Origin: Anaerocolumna sp. MB42-C2
GTDB lineage: Bacteria > Bacillota > Clostridia > Lachnospirales > Lachnospiraceae
DNA: 64,000 bases
Direction of reading: 5' to 3'
Assembly (NCBI RefSeq): GCF_030913705.1
Contig: NZ_CP133190.1
Span: 2,805,501 to 2,869,500, forward strand
Below the pieces are notes generated by a model. It had not been told where the DNA came from, did no database searches, and saw nothing but the letters and a program-made list of their open reading frames with translations. The translations under genes were made by a program, and so were the position numbers. Positions 62,556 to 64,000 of this stretch are shown here, one piece after another. Each line of letters opens with the position of its first letter. The first letter of the stretch is position 1.

Positions 62556-62608
62556 ATCGTCACTCCTTTAATTTAATTTCTTATGCAAAAGTAATTTTTA
62601 TATACGCT

Positions 62609-62637
62609 ATTTTAACATTATTTTCGTCGAAAGTAAA
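62609..62637 (-). promoter_or_regulatory. Promoter of the CdaR-ftsEX operon
   Basis: On the minus strand TTTACT, a 17-nt spacer and TAAAAT, about 55 nt before the CdaR-like start codon. Confidence 0.45.
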
Positions 62638-62749
62638 CTAATTTTATAGAAATTTAATGAACAATTTAGTACAATACTGTCAAAACCATGAATTTTTGAA
62701 TTAGTTTAATATCTAAACTATGTTTAATATTAAATAATACCATTTAAAA

Positions 62750-62784
62750 AAGGCAGGGAATACGAAAACCGTATTCCCTACCCA
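62750..62784 (-). terminator. Terminator of the MsmX/UgpC-like gene
   Basis: On the minus strand AGGGAATACG-gtttt-CGTATTCCCT, then GCCTTTTTT. Confidence 0.85.
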
Positions 62785-62817
62785 AATATAAATTTATAAA
62801 TTAGCGACCATGTTACT

Positions 62818-63930
62818 TTAGTGTGAAATAACCTGTTCTGTTTCTTTGTCAAAAATATGCATCTTAGTTAAATCAAATGCAACTTTAATTGTATCACCAG
62901 GTCTAGCTGTAGTACGTGGATTAACACGTGCAGTGATATCAAATTGATCAACTGAGAAGTATAAGTTAACTTCTGCACCTAATAATTCGTATACTTTAAC
63001 AGTAGCTTCAATCGTGCTCTCCGGTGAACTGCTGATGAACATTTCTTCATCTTTAACATCTTCAGGACGAATTCCGAAGATAACTGTTTTGCCATCATAT
63101 CCGCCATCAATTAATTTCTTAGCTCTTACTTCAGGGATTTTGATGGAATTAGAACCGAAAGTTAAGGATACGCTAGTACCGGATTTAACAACTTTAGCTT
63201 CAATCATATTCATCTGAGGAGAACCAATGAATCCTGCAACAAATAAATTGTTAGGAGCGTTGTAAAGGTTTTGAGGTGAATCTACCTGTTGGATTACACC
63301 ATCTTTCATAACAACGATTCTGGTACCAAGAGTCATAGCTTCTGTCTGGTCATGGGTTACATAGATGATTGTTGTCTGTAAGTTCTGATGTAACTTGGAG
63401 ATCTCAATACGCATCTGTACTCTTAACTTAGCATCCAGGTTTGATAAAGGTTCATCCATAAGGAATACTTTAGGATTACGAACGATTGCACGACCCATAG
63501 CAACACGCTGTCTCTGACCACCGGATAAAGCCTTTGGTTTACGGTCTAAGAGATGTTCAATATCAAGAATTTTAGCTGCTTCATGTACTAACTTATCTAT
63601 CTGATCCTTTGGAGTTTTTCTTAATTTAAGACCAAATGCCATATTATCATATACAGACATATGTGGATATAATGCGTAGTTCTGGAATACCATCGCGATA
63701 TCTCTATCCTTTGGTTCTACGTCATTAACTAATTTATCACCAATCCATAATTCACCTGCTGAAATTTCTTCCAGACCTGCTATCATACGAAGAGTTGTTG
63801 ATTTACCGCAACCTGATGGTCCTACGAAGATGATAAATTCTTTATCAGCTACTTCAAGATTAAAATCTTTAACTGCTACAAAACCATTAGGATATGTCTT
63901 GTTAATATTTTTTAAAGATAAACTTGCCAT
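62818..63930 (-). CDS. Sugar ABC transporter ATP-binding protein, MsmX/UgpC type
   Basis: 370-aa ATPase. Walker A GPSGCGKST (37-45), signature ALSGGQRQRVAMGRAIVRNP (from 134), Walker B FLMDEP (156-161), TOBE domain in the last 120 residues (VIFGIRPEDVKDEEMF). ATG 63930 follows AGGGAGG. It is encoded alone, with its own terminator. That is typical of the multitask ATPase MsmX, which energises several sugar importers lacking an ATPase; the importer at 49670-53108 is such a candidate. Confidence 0.95.
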   Translation of the reverse strand: MASLSLKNINKTYPNGFVAVKDFNLEVADKEFIIFVGPSGCGKSTTLRMIAGLEEISAGELWIGDKLVNDVEPKDRDIAMVFQNYALYPHMSVYDNMAFGLKLRKTPKDQIDKLVHEAAKILDIEHLLDRKPKALSGGQRQRVAMGRAIVRNPKVFLMDEPLSNLDAKLRVQMRIEISKLHQNLQTTIIYVTHDQTEAMTLGTRIVVMKDGVIQQVDSPQNLYNAPNNLFVAGFIGSPQMNMIEAKVVKSGTSVSLTFGSNSIKIPEVRAKKLIDGGYDGKTVIFGIRPEDVKDEEMFISSSPESTIEATVKVYELLGAEVNLYFSVDQFDITARVNPRTTARPGDTIKVAFDLTKMHIFDKETEQVISH

Positions 63931-64000
63931 TTCTCATTTCCTCCCTAAATTCAATGTCTTTTTGAGTACACAATCTTGTACTATTACTATATGACTTATA

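Overview
The window looks like a low-GC Firmicutes chromosome of the Lachnospiraceae/Clostridia type. This is inferred from AT-rich sequence, strong AGGAGG ribosome binding sites, YesM/YesN-type two-component systems beside LplB/LplC-type sugar ABC transporters, an ApbE/FMN-binding/EFR1 flavin cluster, and hairpin-rich intergenic repeats. No rRNA or tRNA gene was recognised. No species is claimed.

Layout. 0-2.5 kb: end of a YesM/YesN two-component pair. 3-6.3 kb: a DUF4375 protein, a split chromate transporter with a small companion gene, and a divergent LysR regulator. 6.4-13.3 kb: a DeoR regulator followed by a PHP-domain phosphoesterase and a complete Ugp-like ABC importer; direct repeats upstream of the PHP gene look like an operator. 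13.3-17.8 kb: an XRE regulator, a three-copy 93-bp tandem repeat, an unknown gene, an AraC regulator and a HAD phosphatase. 17.9-21.2 kb: a MarR regulator with two ArsA-family ATPases and a small gene between them. 21.2-23.5 kb: a candidate small RNA, a flavin/PNPOx-fold protein, a DUF3795 protein and a WYL regulator.

23,675-35,682 is a roughly 12-kb integrative mobilizable element inserted in the 3' end of guaA. The 14-bp sequence at the guaA stop codon is repeated exactly at the far end, where the original guaA terminator now sits. The element carries an excisionase-like protein, a tyrosine integrase, MobC-like and RepA-like proteins, a MobL-type relaxase, a striking run of short palindromes (probable oriT/origin) and two cargo blocks. 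One block holds a nuclease-like protein, a pentapeptide-repeat/two-TM channel-like protein, an MNT-type nucleotidyltransferase and a 90-aa protein. The other holds an XRE regulator and a membrane-anchored HerA-like ATPase. These cargo blocks are the best candidates for an undescribed (defence-like) system, but that role is inference.

35.7-42 kb: guaA, then a TetR gene and a flavin-transfer/electron-transfer operon (ApbE, FMN-binding protein, EFR1 flavodoxin-ferredoxin). A TGAATGAA-type palindrome lies next to the TetR promoter and again before apbE, which suggests a TetR regulon. A YfbR-like HD nucleotidase follows. 42.5-47.7 kb: uvrB-uvrA with a good promoter and a possible LexA box. 48-57 kb: an intracellular GH30 glycosidase, a three-gene ABC importer and its YesM/YesN pair, forming a carbohydrate-use locus. 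57-62.6 kb: a CdaR/PucR regulator, ftsE, ftsX, an EnvC-like M23 hydrolase and a CtpA-like protease, forming a cell-wall remodelling operon. 62.8-63.9 kb: an MsmX/UgpC-like ATPase, possibly the shared energizer for the importer at 49.7-53.1 kb, which lacks its own ATPase.
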